Of a stretch of DNA of 64,000 bases, positions 43,951 through 52,752 are shown piece after piece. Position 1 is the stretch's first letter; each line of letters opens with the position of its first letter. The stretch is taken from assembly GCA_964384825.1 (NCBI GenBank), contig CAYLMM010000007.1, positions 11,761 through 75,760 on the forward strand. The letters are read 5' to 3'. Origin of the DNA: CAYLMM01 sp964384825. GTDB lineage: Bacteria; Krumholzibacteriota; Krumholzibacteriia; LZORAL124-64-63. The notes under the pieces were generated by a model. The model was not told the origin of the DNA. It did not search any database and worked only from the letters and a program-made list of their open reading frames with translations. The translations under genes and the position numbers were made by a program.

Positions 43951-44403
43951 TTGGGTAAAAGGACGAAGGGCCGTCAGCTCCTGGTTCAGGCGCTCTACGC
44001 GGCCGAGATGAGCGGGACCGACCTGCTCGACTGCCTCGAACAACAGATCGAACGGCGCGGGCCGTCGCCCGAGACCGCCGTTTTCGTGCGCCGTCTGGCG
44101 GCCGAGATCGCCGCCAACCGCGCCGATCTGGATGCGAAGTTCTCCGAACTCCTGCAGAACTGGGACCTGGCCCGGGTGGGGCAGGTGGAGCAGGCGATCT
44201 GCCGCCTGGGGCTGGCCGAGCTGATCCATCATCCCGAGGTTCCGGCCCGCGTCGCGCTGGACGAGGCCTGCGAACTGGCCCGTCTGTTCTGCGGCGAGGA
44301 AGCCGTGAAGTTCGTCAACGGCGTGCTCGACAGGGCCGCCCGCGAGGCCCTGGAGCAGGAGCGGGGGGGGGACGCTTCCCCGGCGGTCGAGGAGGAGCGT
44401 TGA
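43951..44403 (+). CDS. nusB: Transcription antitermination factor NusB
   Basis: Binds boxA RNA with S10 in rRNA antitermination. The 150-aa all-helical product has KGRQLLVQALYAAEMSG, WDLARVGQVEQAICRLGLAELIHHPEVPARVALDEACELARLF, and KFVNGVLDRAARE. ribH-nusB is a very common arrangement, so nusB is probably under the FMN riboswitch transcript. The TTG at 43951 is chosen because GAGGGG precedes it; a GTG at 43945 overlapping the ribH stop is the alternative. Confidence 0.94.
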   Translation: MGKRTKGRQLLVQALYAAEMSGTDLLDCLEQQIERRGPSPETAVFVRRLAAEIAANRADLDAKFSELLQNWDLARVGQVEQAICRLGLAELIHHPEVPARVALDEACELARLFCGEEAVKFVNGVLDRAAREALEQERGGDASPAVEEER

Positions 44404-45194
44404 GAACGTCCACCAAGCGCCACTGGCAGGAATTCTGGGAAGAGACCGAGGATCTTTCGCTCGCCGAGGTCTACGGCACCGACGACAGGATCGTGGACGA
44501 GCTGAAGGCCCTGGGCGACCTGCGCGGGAAGAGGGTGCTCGAGGTGGGCGCCGGGACCGGACGCGACGCGGTGGCCCTGGCGGCCGCCGGCGCCGACGTC
44601 TGGACCCTGGACTACGTGGCCGGCTCGCTGGGGCTGACCGTCCGCGCGGCCGGCAAGGCCGGCGTCGAAGTGCGCCCGGTGGGCGGCGACGCCCTGCGCA
44701 AGCCCTTCCCCGACGGATCCTTCGACATCGTCTTCCACCAGGGACTGCTCGAGCATTTCCGCGATCCGCTGCCGCTGCTGCGCGAGGATCTGCGGGTGCT
44801 GCGGCCCGGGGGCGTGCTGCTGGTCGACGTGCCGCAGAAGTGGCATTACTACACCGTCGGCAAGAAGATCCTGATCGCGCTGGACCGCTGGTTCGCCGGA
44901 TGGGAGACGCAGTTCTCGCCGGCCGAGCTGGAGAAGGTCGCGACGCGGGCCGGCGGCGAGGTCGTGCGCACCTACGGCAACTGGATGGTGCCGGGCCTGT
45001 GGTACCGCGCCCTGCGCAAGATGCTGCTGCGCGGACCCGGCTGGAAGCTTCCGATGTATCCCGATCCCGTGCCGCCGCTCGGACGTCTCGCGGCCCGTTG
45101 CCGCGAGCGCTGGCGCGACCGGCGGTGCTCGCTCTACACCATGATGACCATCGGCGTAATCGTCCGCAAGCCGGGCGCGGAGGCGGTCTCTTGA
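44400..45194 (+). CDS. Class I SAM-dependent methyltransferase
   Basis: The 264-aa protein has motif I KRVLEVGAGTGRDAVALAAAGAD, acidic motif II, LRKPFPDGSFDIVFHQGLLEHF and LREDLRVLRPGGVLLVDVPQ, all of the UbiG/Methyltransf_11 type. The substrate is unknown; the C-terminal region and the following glycan genes suggest a sugar or lipid-linked intermediate. The TTG at 44400 overlaps the nusB stop (TTGA), with GAGGAGGAG upstream, so the glycan locus is coupled to the rib-nusB transcript. Confidence 0.82.
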   Translation: MRTSTKRHWQEFWEETEDLSLAEVYGTDDRIVDELKALGDLRGKRVLEVGAGTGRDAVALAAAGADVWTLDYVAGSLGLTVRAAGKAGVEVRPVGGDALRKPFPDGSFDIVFHQGLLEHFRDPLPLLREDLRVLRPGGVLLVDVPQKWHYYTVGKKILIALDRWFAGWETQFSPAELEKVATRAGGEVVRTYGNWMVPGLWYRALRKMLLRGPGWKLPMYPDPVPPLGRLAARCRERWRDRRCSLYTMMTIGVIVRKPGAEAVS

Positions 45195-46318
45195 GGATAC
45201 TGGCCCTGAACTGGCGCGACGTCCGCGATCCTCTCGGCGGCGGCGCCGAGATCCATCTGCACGAGATCCTGACCCGCTGCGTGGCCGCCGGCCACGAGGT
45301 CGACCTGGTGGTCGCCGGCTACGAGGGCGCCTCGGAAATCGAAACGATCGACGGGATCCGCATCCACCGCAAGGGCCACTGGACGGTGGCCAACTTCGTG
45401 CTGCCGGGCGTGGTCAAGGGCCTGCTGCGCGAGCGGTCGTACGACCTGGTGGTCGAGGACATCAACAAGATCCCCTTCTACACGCCCCTGTTCTGCGGCG
45501 ACGTGCCGATCGTGGCGGTGGTGCCGCACCTCTTCGGCTCGACCGTCTTCCGCGAGGCCAATCCGCTGGTGGCGAGCTACGTCTGGGGCGCCGAGAGGCT
45601 GATCCCGGCCGTCTACCGCAAGGTCGATTTCGAGGTCATCAGCCCCTCGACCCGCGACGATCTGATCCGGCGCGGGATGCCCGCCGAGAGGGTCAGGACC
45701 GTCTACTGCGGGATGGAGCACGAGCGGTTCCGTCTCGACGATCCGCCGCCGCGCGACGAGGACCCCCTGCTGGTCTCGTGGAGCCGATTGCGCCGTTACA
45801 AGAGCGTCGACGTGGCGATCCGGGCCTTCGCCCTGATCCAGAAGGAGCGTCCCTCGGCCCGCCTGCTGGTGATGGGGCAGGGGCCGGACGAGCAGCGCCT
45901 GCGCCGGCTGGTGTCGCGGACGGGGCTGGACGGCGTCGTCTCGTTCACCGGGCATCTGCCCTGGAGCGAGCTGGTCAGGACCCTGCACCGGGCCCACGTC
46001 TTCCTGAACCCCAGCCCGAAGGAGGGATGGGGGCTGACGGTCATCGAAGCCAACGAATGCGGCGTGCCGGTGGTCGCGAGCGACCGGCCCGGCCTGCGCG
46101 ATTCGGTGCGCCACGGCGAGACCGGCCTGCTGGTGCCCTACGGCGATCCCGGCGCGATGGCCGCCGCCGCGCTGCAGCTGCTGAACGACGAGCCCCGCCG
46201 CGCCGCCTTCGGCGCCGCCGCCCGCGAATGGGCGCAGAGCTTCAGCTGGGACCGCTGCGCCGAGGAATCGCTGGAGATCTTCACCGCGGCAGTCGCCCGC
46301 GCCGGGGGCCGGACGTGA
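45191..46318 (+). CDS. Glycosyltransferase family 4
   Basis: A 375-aa GT-B enzyme opening with RILALNWRDVRDPLGGGAEIHLHEI. Its C-terminal donor domain has LLVSWSRLRRYKSVDVAIRAF, RLLVMGQGPDEQRL, VSFTGHLPWSELV and SPKEGWGLTVIEANECGVPVV with the EX7E pair. It probably adds a sugar to a lipid-linked precursor on the cytoplasmic face. The TTG at 45191 overlaps the methyltransferase stop (TTGA), and the end overlaps the next start (GTGA). Confidence 0.87.
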   Translation: MRILALNWRDVRDPLGGGAEIHLHEILTRCVAAGHEVDLVVAGYEGASEIETIDGIRIHRKGHWTVANFVLPGVVKGLLRERSYDLVVEDINKIPFYTPLFCGDVPIVAVVPHLFGSTVFREANPLVASYVWGAERLIPAVYRKVDFEVISPSTRDDLIRRGMPAERVRTVYCGMEHERFRLDDPPPRDEDPLLVSWSRLRRYKSVDVAIRAFALIQKERPSARLLVMGQGPDEQRLRRLVSRTGLDGVVSFTGHLPWSELVRTLHRAHVFLNPSPKEGWGLTVIEANECGVPVVASDRPGLRDSVRHGETGLLVPYGDPGAMAAAALQLLNDEPRRAAFGAAAREWAQSFSWDRCAEESLEIFTAAVARAGGRT

Positions 46319-46773
46319 ACCGGGCGCGGTGGACGGCTCTGCTGCGCCTGGCGGTCAGCGCCCTGCTGATCTGGTTCCTGCTTTCCAAGCTGTCGCTGGG
46401 CGATGTCCGCGCCGCCCTGGCCGATCCTCGCTGGGGCTGGCTCGCGGCGGGCGGCGCGGTCTTTTTGCTGTCGGCCCTCGGCGGCGGACTGCAGTGGGGC
46501 TGGATCCTGCGCGCGGCCGGCATCGGCGCCTCGTGGCCCGAGATCATCCGGATCTACTTCGTGGGCCTGTTCTTCAACAACATCCTGCCGGCCAACGTGG
46601 GCGGCGACGCCGTGAAGATCGTGGATCTGGGCCGTCGCGAACGGCGCTCGTTCACCGTCTTCTGCGGCACCGTGATGGACCGGGTCCTGGGACTCTGCGC
46701 CCTGACGTTGCTGGCGCTGGTGGCGGTCGGGATCGCGGCCTTCCACGGGCTGCGTCTGCCGACGATCGTGCCG
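46315..46773 (+). CDS. Lysylphosphatidylglycerol synthase TM-like (flippase-like) protein, cut by the assembly gap
   Basis: The visible 153 N-terminal residues have several hydrophobic helices. They show the family pattern LLRLAVSALLIWFLLSKLSLGDV, LQWGWILRAAGI, YFVGLFFNNILPANVGGDAVKI and VMDRVLGLCALTLLALVAV of the LPG_synthase_TM/AglD family. Members are typically about 320-340 aa. The frame runs into the N stretch. A short tail after the gap (46874-46921, ending in TAG) reads as a basic C-terminus and could be its end. The role is probably lipid or lipid-linked-sugar handling in the membrane. Confidence 0.8.
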
Positions 46774-46873
46774 NNNNNNNNNNNNNNNNNNNNNNNNNNN
46801 NNNNNNNNNNNNNNNNNNNNNNNNNNNNNNNNNNNNNNNNNNNNNNNNNNNNNNNNNNNNNNNNNNNNNNNNN
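46774..46873. other. Assembly gap (100 N)
   Basis: Exactly 100 N, the conventional placeholder for a gap of unknown size. By comparison with the usual length of the interrupted family, roughly 0.5 kb may be missing. Any reading frame drawn across it is meaningless. Confidence 0.99.
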
Positions 46874-46921
46874 TTCCTGGTCGGCCGCCGGAGGACCGGA
46901 TCGGTCGCGAACCCCGAGTAG
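46874..46921 (+). CDS. Possible C-terminal end of the interrupted flippase-like gene
   Basis: Directly after the gap, one frame reads FLVGRRRTGSVANPE and then TAG at 46919-46921: a hydrophobic residue pair followed by a basic tail, as expected at the end of a membrane protein. It is out of frame with the upstream part only if the N count is taken literally. Confidence 0.45.
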   Translation, partial: FLVGRRRTGSVANPE

Positions 46922-46951
46922 GAACCTCCTGGAACCCGTCGGCTCCGGCGC

Positions 46952-46980
46952 TTGTTGCCCCATGGGACGTGTGCTAGATT
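46952..46980 (+). promoter_or_regulatory. Predicted promoter of the DUF2723 gene cluster
   Basis: TTGTTG (46952-46957), 17 nt, TAGATT (46975-46980), about 50 nt before the next start. It marks a new transcription unit after the gap. Confidence 0.5.
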
Positions 46981-47028
46981 TACGCGTTCGCTAGCGAAGG
47001 AACATTCCGTCACCCGAGAGGATCCACA

Positions 47029-49725
47029 GTGTCTGCTGTCTGGTTCCGCCGGCCCGCTTCCTGGGTCGCGATGGGCATCTTTGCGGCCGGCGCCGCCGTC
47101 TACGCCCTGACCATGCCCCTGACGACCAGCTTCTGGGATTGCGGCGAGTTCATCACGACCTCGCACATCCTGGGCATTCCCCACCAGCCGGGAACGCCCC
47201 TCTACGTGCTGGTGGGGCGCTGCTTCGACATCGTCCTGGGGCCGTTGATCGGGGTCGCCGCCTCGATCAACTTCATGTCGGCCTTCTTCTCGGCCCTGGC
47301 CCTGGTCTTCCTCTACCTCGTGGTGCGGGACATCGCCCGCCGCGCCGATCCCGATTCGGGATGGCTGCCGGAGGCCGGCGGGGCGATCGGCGCCCTGTTC
47401 CTGCTCTTCAGCCAGACCTACTGGAACAACGCCATCGAGGCCGAGGTCTACGGCCTGGCGGCCTTCATGGTCGCGCTGCTGACCTGGCTCGGTCTGCGCT
47501 GGGACGAGGCCAGCGACAAGTCTTCGAGCAACCGACTGCTCTATCTGGTGCTCTATCTGCTGGGGATGGGGGTGGGTTTCCACCTGGGCACCCTGCTGGC
47601 CTATCCGGGCATCTTCGTCCTGGTGCTGATGGCGCGCCGCCGCCGGCTGCCGCTGGAAGACCTCTTCGGCATCAGCGTCGGCCTGGGTCTGTTCTTCGCC
47701 ACCACTGTGTTCAAGGACGGCTTCGTACTGTGGTCGCTGCTGACCATCTACGCCCTGTTCGTGCTCTACCGCAGCGCGCGGGGCCACCACTTCATGCTCA
47801 TCGGGTCGGGAGTCTTCATCCTCGGCCTGTCGGTGCACATCTACCTGTACATCCGGGCCGGGCAGATGCCGGCGATCAACCAGACGCAGCCCGACAACTT
47901 CGCCGCCCTGATGAGCGTGCTGCGCCGCGAGCAGTACCCGCCGATCGACCCCTTCGTGCGCCGGGCCGATCTCTGGTGGCAGATCAAGTACTACTACGGC
48001 TACCTGATGGACCAGTTCGCGTTCGTCGGCGGCGCCGGCACGATGCTTTCGCGGACAGCGACCTTCCTCGGGCCGATCTTCCTGGGCCTGCTCGGCGTGA
48101 TCCACGGCCTGTGGCGCGCACGGCACTGGACCGTGATGCTGCTGGTCAACTACCTGATCAACGCCGATCTGCTGAACCTCTATCTGAATTTCTCGGATCA
48201 CGAGGTGCGCGACCGCGACTACTTCTTCGCGACCGCGTTCCTGTTCTTCGCCGTGTTCATAGGCGTGGGCGCGGCGGCCCTGCTGCGCTACATGGCCGGG
48301 CCGTTGGGCAAGGCCTTCCGGGAACTGAAGGAGGGACGCGCGCCGGCCGCGATCCGCATCGGCTGGCCGGTCCGGGCGGCCGTGGTGCTGCTGCTGGCGA
48401 TCGCCGCGCTGCCGGCGCTGGCGCCGGACCATCCCAAGTGGCACGAGCACGACCGCACCCACGACACGATCCCGCGGGAGTACGCCTGGAACATGCTGGC
48501 CGGCCTCGACCGCGACGCCATCCTGTTCACCAACGGCGACAACGACACCTTCCCGATCTGGTACCTGCAGTACGTCGAGGGATTCCGCACCGACGTGACG
48601 GTGGTGAACCTGAGCCTGATCAACCTGCCGTGGTACATCCACCAGCTTGTCGATACCGAGCCGAAGCTCGATCTCTCCTACACGCCCGGCCAGATCGATC
48701 AGCTGCGGCCGGTGCTCTACGAGGATCCGCGCACCGGAGAGCAGCGGGTGGCCTACGTGAAGGACTACATCGTGGCCGACGCGGTGGAGCAGGCGATGGA
48801 CAAGCGGCCGATCTTCTTCGCGGTGACCATCCCGCACGAGAACATGATCCGCTATTATCCTCTGCTGCGGATGGAGGGGCTGGCCTTCCGCCTGACGCGC
48901 GAGCGGGGGCCGAACGACATGCCGTCGGTCGATTCCGATCGCCTGCTGGCCAACTTCTACGGCGTCTACGACTTCACGGGCCTGCTGTCGGGCGACGTCG
49001 ACGCCCGGCGCAGCCTCTTCGCCGAGCTGAACGGATTGCCGGCGGGCCTGGGGAGCGAACGCCCGGTTTCCCCGTCCGACGCCGCTGCGGCGGTGAACTA
49101 CGAGGAGCTGCTGCCCCTGCTCGGCGAGCCGCGCGACGACGTCTGGATCAACAAGACAGCGGGCAACCTGCTGGGCAACTATCCGGCGGCGCTGATCCGG
49201 GCCGGCTACGACAACCTGACCCTGGCCCAGGCGGTCGCCGAGGACGAGGCCGCGCGCTACGACGCCCATCTCGAGAAGGCCCTGGCCAGCTTCGAGCTGG
49301 CGTCGCTGATCGATCCCACCTTCCCGATGGTGACCGACATCTACCCGCTGGTGCTGGTCGAGAAGAACCGCTCGACCGACGCCATCGAATTCCTCGATTC
49401 GATCAGCGGCCGTATACCGCCCCAGGACGAGAAGAAGTCGATCATGCAGGTCGCCTCGGCCATGAATTCGGTGGGCGAGGAGGCCCTGACCGCCCAGTGG
49501 ATGGACCGGCGCATCGCGGCAGAACCGGGCGAGAAGTTCTACTACCAGGTGATGTTCCGGGCCGCCCGCTCCCGCGGCGACGTCGAGGCCTGCCGGCGGA
49601 TCCACGACAACTGGACCGCCGTGTCGGGCGAACGCGACGCCGAGATGACCGCCCTGATCGCCGAGATGGAGGCCGCCGGGAATCCCGCCGACCCCGGCCG
49701 GCAGGATGGAGGTGGAGCCCGGTGA
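47029..49725 (+). CDS. DUF2723 multi-spanning membrane protein (GT-C-like)
   Basis: The 898-aa protein has about ten membrane helices in its first 480 residues, and the hallmark DUF2723 opening TTSFWDCGEFITTSHILGIPHQPGTPLYVLVGR with an early acidic residue. AIEAEVYGLAAFMVALLTWLGLRW and FLNFSDHEVRDRDYFFATAFLFF follow. A soluble C-terminal half (about 480-898) has ANGDNDTFPIWYLQYVEG-like sequence. The family is related to protein O-mannosyltransferase-type GT-C enzymes and TMEM260; most bacterial members are uncharacterised. The GTG at 47029 has GAGAGGA upstream. The 3' end overlaps the epimerase gene (GTGA). Confidence 0.82.
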   Translation: MSAVWFRRPASWVAMGIFAAGAAVYALTMPLTTSFWDCGEFITTSHILGIPHQPGTPLYVLVGRCFDIVLGPLIGVAASINFMSAFFSALALVFLYLVVRDIARRADPDSGWLPEAGGAIGALFLLFSQTYWNNAIEAEVYGLAAFMVALLTWLGLRWDEASDKSSSNRLLYLVLYLLGMGVGFHLGTLLAYPGIFVLVLMARRRRLPLEDLFGISVGLGLFFATTVFKDGFVLWSLLTIYALFVLYRSARGHHFMLIGSGVFILGLSVHIYLYIRAGQMPAINQTQPDNFAALMSVLRREQYPPIDPFVRRADLWWQIKYYYGYLMDQFAFVGGAGTMLSRTATFLGPIFLGLLGVIHGLWRARHWTVMLLVNYLINADLLNLYLNFSDHEVRDRDYFFATAFLFFAVFIGVGAAALLRYMAGPLGKAFRELKEGRAPAAIRIGWPVRAAVVLLLAIAALPALAPDHPKWHEHDRTHDTIPREYAWNMLAGLDRDAILFTNGDNDTFPIWYLQYVEGFRTDVTVVNLSLINLPWYIHQLVDTEPKLDLSYTPGQIDQLRPVLYEDPRTGEQRVAYVKDYIVADAVEQAMDKRPIFFAVTIPHENMIRYYPLLRMEGLAFRLTRERGPNDMPSVDSDRLLANFYGVYDFTGLLSGDVDARRSLFAELNGLPAGLGSERPVSPSDAAAAVNYEELLPLLGEPRDDVWINKTAGNLLGNYPAALIRAGYDNLTLAQAVAEDEAARYDAHLEKALASFELASLIDPTFPMVTDIYPLVLVEKNRSTDAIEFLDSISGRIPPQDEKKSIMQVASAMNSVGEEALTAQWMDRRIAAEPGEKFYYQVMFRAARSRGDVEACRRIHDNWTAVSGERDAEMTALIAEMEAAGNPADPGRQDGGGAR

Positions 49726-50786
49726 CCATCGCAGGCGACAAGACCGGCGGCGGGAGCCTGGCCGCCGCGATCGCCCCGGCCGACGTGCCCGAGGCGCTGC
49801 GCGGCGAGCCGCGGGTCGTGGTGACCGGCTGCGCCGGGTTCATCGGCAGCCATCTGGCCGAGGCCCTGCTCTCGCTCGGCTGCCGGGTGACCGGCGTCGA
49901 CGCGGTGAACGACTATTACGATCCCGCCCTGAAGCGCGAGAACCTCGCCGAATACGCAGGCCACGAGAACTTCACGTTCATCGAGCGCGACCTGATCGAT
50001 CTGGACGCGGTCGAACTGCTGGCCGGCGCCCGGGCCTGCTTCCACGTCGCGGCCCAGGCCGGCGTCCGCGCCAGCTGGGGGGCCTATTTCGACGAGTACG
50101 CCGACCGCAACATCCGGGCCACCCAAAGGCTGCTCGAAGCCTGCCTCGATCCCGCGGTTTCCGGCGGTCTGAAGCGTTTCGTCTATTCGAGTTCGAGCTC
50201 GGTCTACGGCGACCGCGACGATCTGCCGCTGGCCGAGACCGCGCTGCCGCGGCCGCATTCCCCCTACGGGGTGACCAAGCTCGCCGCCGAGCATCTCTGC
50301 GGGCTGTATTCGGCCAACTTCGGGGTGCCGACCACCAGCCTGCGCTACTTCACCGTCTACGGGCCGCGCCAGAGGCCGGACATGGCTTTCCGCAAGTTCC
50401 TCGAGGCCGCCTTCGACCGCCGGCCCTGGATCGTTTTCGGCGACGGCAGCCAGACCCGCGACTTCACCTACGTCGCCGACGCGGTGCGCGCCAACCTGCT
50501 GGCCGTGGGCCCGGACGTCCCGTGCGTCGTGGCCAACGTCGGCGGGGGCGAGCGCATCCGCCTGGCCGACGCCCTGGATCTGATGCGCGATCTGCTGCGC
50601 GAAGCCGCCCCCGGATTGACCCCGACCGTCGAACACCGTCCCGTCGAGAAGGGGGACGTCCGCGACACGTGGGCCGACCCCGGACACGCGGCGGCCGTCC
50701 TGGGCTACCGCTCGACCGTGCCTTTCGCCGAAGGGCTGGCGCGGATGACGGCCTGGGTGGCGGAGAGGAGAGAACGTCTTGACTGA
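49722..50786 (+). CDS. NAD-dependent nucleotide-sugar epimerase
   Basis: A 354-aa extended SDR with VVVTGCAGFIGSHLAEALLSLGCRVTGVDAVNDYYDPALKRENL, VAAQAGVRASW, YSSSSSVYGD, the catalytic PYGVTKLAAEHL (YxxxK), and RYFTVYGPRQRPDMAFRKF. The NDYYDPALK segment is typical of UDP-glucuronate 4-epimerase and relatives. An N-terminal extension of about 30 residues precedes the Rossmann motif. It overlaps the following GT2 by 8 nt. Confidence 0.87.
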   Translation: MTIAGDKTGGGSLAAAIAPADVPEALRGEPRVVVTGCAGFIGSHLAEALLSLGCRVTGVDAVNDYYDPALKRENLAEYAGHENFTFIERDLIDLDAVELLAGARACFHVAAQAGVRASWGAYFDEYADRNIRATQRLLEACLDPAVSGGLKRFVYSSSSSVYGDRDDLPLAETALPRPHSPYGVTKLAAEHLCGLYSANFGVPTTSLRYFTVYGPRQRPDMAFRKFLEAAFDRRPWIVFGDGSQTRDFTYVADAVRANLLAVGPDVPCVVANVGGGERIRLADALDLMRDLLREAAPGLTPTVEHRPVEKGDVRDTWADPGHAAAVLGYRSTVPFAEGLARMTAWVAERRERLD

Positions 50787-51723
50787 AATCGCGAACCCCC
50801 GCTGCGATATCTCGGTGATCGTGCCTTCGTTCAACGAGGCCGACTCGATCCCCGAGTTGCTCGACCGGATCCACGCCTCGATCACCGGCATGGGCCGCAC
50901 CTACGAGGTGTGGATCGTCGACGACGGCAGCACCGACGGCACCTTCGCGGCCGCGGCCGCGGTCGCCGGACGGCGCGCCGAGGTCCACGCCATCCAGTTC
51001 ACGCGCAACCACGGCAAGGCCGCCGCGCTGCAGGCCGGCTTCGACGCGGCCGCGGGCGACATCGTGATCACCATGGACGCCGACCTGCAGGACGATCCCG
51101 CCGAGATCCCCGACCTCGTGGCGCGGATCGAGCAGGGATGGGACCTGGTCTCGGGATGGAAGCAGGACCGCAAGGACAGCTTCATCAAGAACCAGACCTC
51201 GAAGATCTTCAACGGCGTCACCTCGCTGGCCACCGGGCTGCGGCTGCACGACTTCAACTGCGGGCTGAAGGCCTACCGGCGCGAGGTGATCGAGACGGTG
51301 AAGGTCTACGGCGAGATGCACCGCTACATCCCGGCCCTGGCCCATCGCGAGGGCTTCCGCGTGACCGAGATGCCGGTGCGTCACCACAAGCGCACCCACG
51401 GCATCACCAAGTACGGTCCGGCGCGTTTCATCAACGGTTTCCTCGATCTGATGACGTTGATGTTCCTCAGCGGTCGCGCTTCGTCGCCGCTGCATCTCTT
51501 CGGCCGGATCGGCGTGTTCTCGTTCGCCGTCGGCGCGGTCATCGACCTCTATTTCCTGGGCCTGTGGCTGGCCGGCCACGGTCTGCGTCTGAGGCCGCTG
51601 CTGCTGCTGGGAGTCGTGCTGGTCTTGTTGGCGGTCCAGTTCATCAGCCTGGGCTTGATCGCCGAACTCGTGGTGGCCGGACGCCACCCGGAGCAGGAGT
51701 ACCGTGTCCGTCGACGAATCTGA
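50779..51723 (+). CDS. GT2 polyprenyl-phosphate glycosyltransferase (DPM1/GtrB type)
   Basis: The 314-aa protein has a GT-A domain with DISVIVPSFNEADSIPELLDRI, WIVDDGSTDGT, RNHGKAAALQAGFDAA and the DxD region ITMDADLQDDPAEIP, then FNCGLKAYRREVI. Two C-terminal membrane helices (about 240-300) match GtrB/ArnC-type enzymes that load a sugar onto polyprenyl phosphate. Donor sugar is not determined. The TTG at 50779 has GGAGAGGAG upstream. Confidence 0.87.
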   Translation: MTEIANPRCDISVIVPSFNEADSIPELLDRIHASITGMGRTYEVWIVDDGSTDGTFAAAAAVAGRRAEVHAIQFTRNHGKAAALQAGFDAAAGDIVITMDADLQDDPAEIPDLVARIEQGWDLVSGWKQDRKDSFIKNQTSKIFNGVTSLATGLRLHDFNCGLKAYRREVIETVKVYGEMHRYIPALAHREGFRVTEMPVRHHKRTHGITKYGPARFINGFLDLMTLMFLSGRASSPLHLFGRIGVFSFAVGAVIDLYFLGLWLAGHGLRLRPLLLLGVVLVLLAVQFISLGLIAELVVAGRHPEQEYRVRRRI

Positions 51724-52657
51724 CATCCGCAGCGACAGCGGCGCCGCGCCCTCCCTGGCGGTCCTGATCGTCAACTGGAACGGACGCGAACTGCTGGGCG
51801 AATGCATCGGCTCGCTGCTGGGAGAGGGGTACGATCCGCTGCGGATCGTCGTGGTGGACAACGACTCCGCCGACGATTCGGTCGCCTTCCTGCACGACGC
51901 CTTCCCCGCGGTCGAGGTGGTTTGCAGCGGCGCCAACCTGCGCTGGGCGGGCGGCAACAACGCCGGCCTGCGCCACATGGCCGAGGTCGGCGGACTGGCC
52001 GACTACACCCTGCTGCTGAACAACGACACCGTGGTGCCCGAAGGCAGCCTCCGCTGCCTGGTCGAGGCCCTGGACGCCGATCCGGACGCTTGGATCGCCA
52101 CGCCGCGCATCTGCTACGCCGACCAGCCGGGCGCCATCTGGTACGACGGGGGACAGGTCGGCCGCTACACCGGCTGGATCCACCACTCGGGGATCCGCCA
52201 GCCCGCCGGCAGACGGCCCCTGCGCAACCGCTACGTCGGCTACGGCACCGGCTGCGCCCTGCTGCTCTCGCGCGAGGCGATCGAGACCCTCGGCGAACTG
52301 GACGAGGGCTATTTCTTCTACGGCGAGGATTCGGATTACTGCCTGCGCGCCCGCGCCGCCGGCCACCGCGTGCTGCACGTGCCCAAGTCGCTGATTCTGC
52401 ACAAGGTGAGCGTTTCGATCGGCGGCGAGAATCCGCGCAAGGCCTACCTCAAGAGCCGCAGCCACGTCCGGCTGCTGCGCAAGCATTGGCCGCCGGCGCG
52501 CTGGCTGGTGCTGGCCCCCTGCCAGGTCCTCTACTACGCCGGTCTGGCGGGCTGGCATCTCTGGGGCGGACGCCATGCGATGGCCCGCGCGGCGCTGCAG
52601 GGCGCCCTGGACGAGATGAGCGGTCGCCGGGATCCCGAGATGGCCGGCTCGATCTGA
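51704..52657 (+). CDS. GT2 glycosyltransferase (rhamnosyltransferase-like)
   Basis: A 317-aa GT-A enzyme with LAVLIVNWNGRELLGECIGSLL, VVDNDSADDSVAFL, AGGNNAGLRH, and LLLNNDTVVPEG carrying the metal-binding Asp. GTGCALLLSREAIETLGELDEGYFFYGEDSDYCLRARAAGH is typical of RfbF-like rhamnosyltransferases. A hydrophobic C-terminal segment may associate with the membrane. It overlaps the preceding gene by 20 nt. dTDP-rhamnose could come from the RmlD pathway. Confidence 0.86.
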   Translation: MSVDESDIRSDSGAAPSLAVLIVNWNGRELLGECIGSLLGEGYDPLRIVVVDNDSADDSVAFLHDAFPAVEVVCSGANLRWAGGNNAGLRHMAEVGGLADYTLLLNNDTVVPEGSLRCLVEALDADPDAWIATPRICYADQPGAIWYDGGQVGRYTGWIHHSGIRQPAGRRPLRNRYVGYGTGCALLLSREAIETLGELDEGYFFYGEDSDYCLRARAAGHRVLHVPKSLILHKVSVSIGGENPRKAYLKSRSHVRLLRKHWPPARWLVLAPCQVLYYAGLAGWHLWGGRHAMARAALQGALDEMSGRRDPEMAGSI

Positions 52658-52752
52658 TTCCGTGGTCGTCCCTCCGGTGGACAGTTCCGCCGGTCGGGTG
52701 GTATCCTGTTGTCCGCGGCCCCTTTGCGCGGGGTCGGTTCCGGTTCCGCGTC

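Noticed and set aside
46138..49605. Minus-strand open frame of about 1155 codons opposite the DUF2723 gene
   Set aside because: It runs through the 100-N gap and is low-complexity Gln/Arg/Asp/His; a shadow of the real + strand genes.
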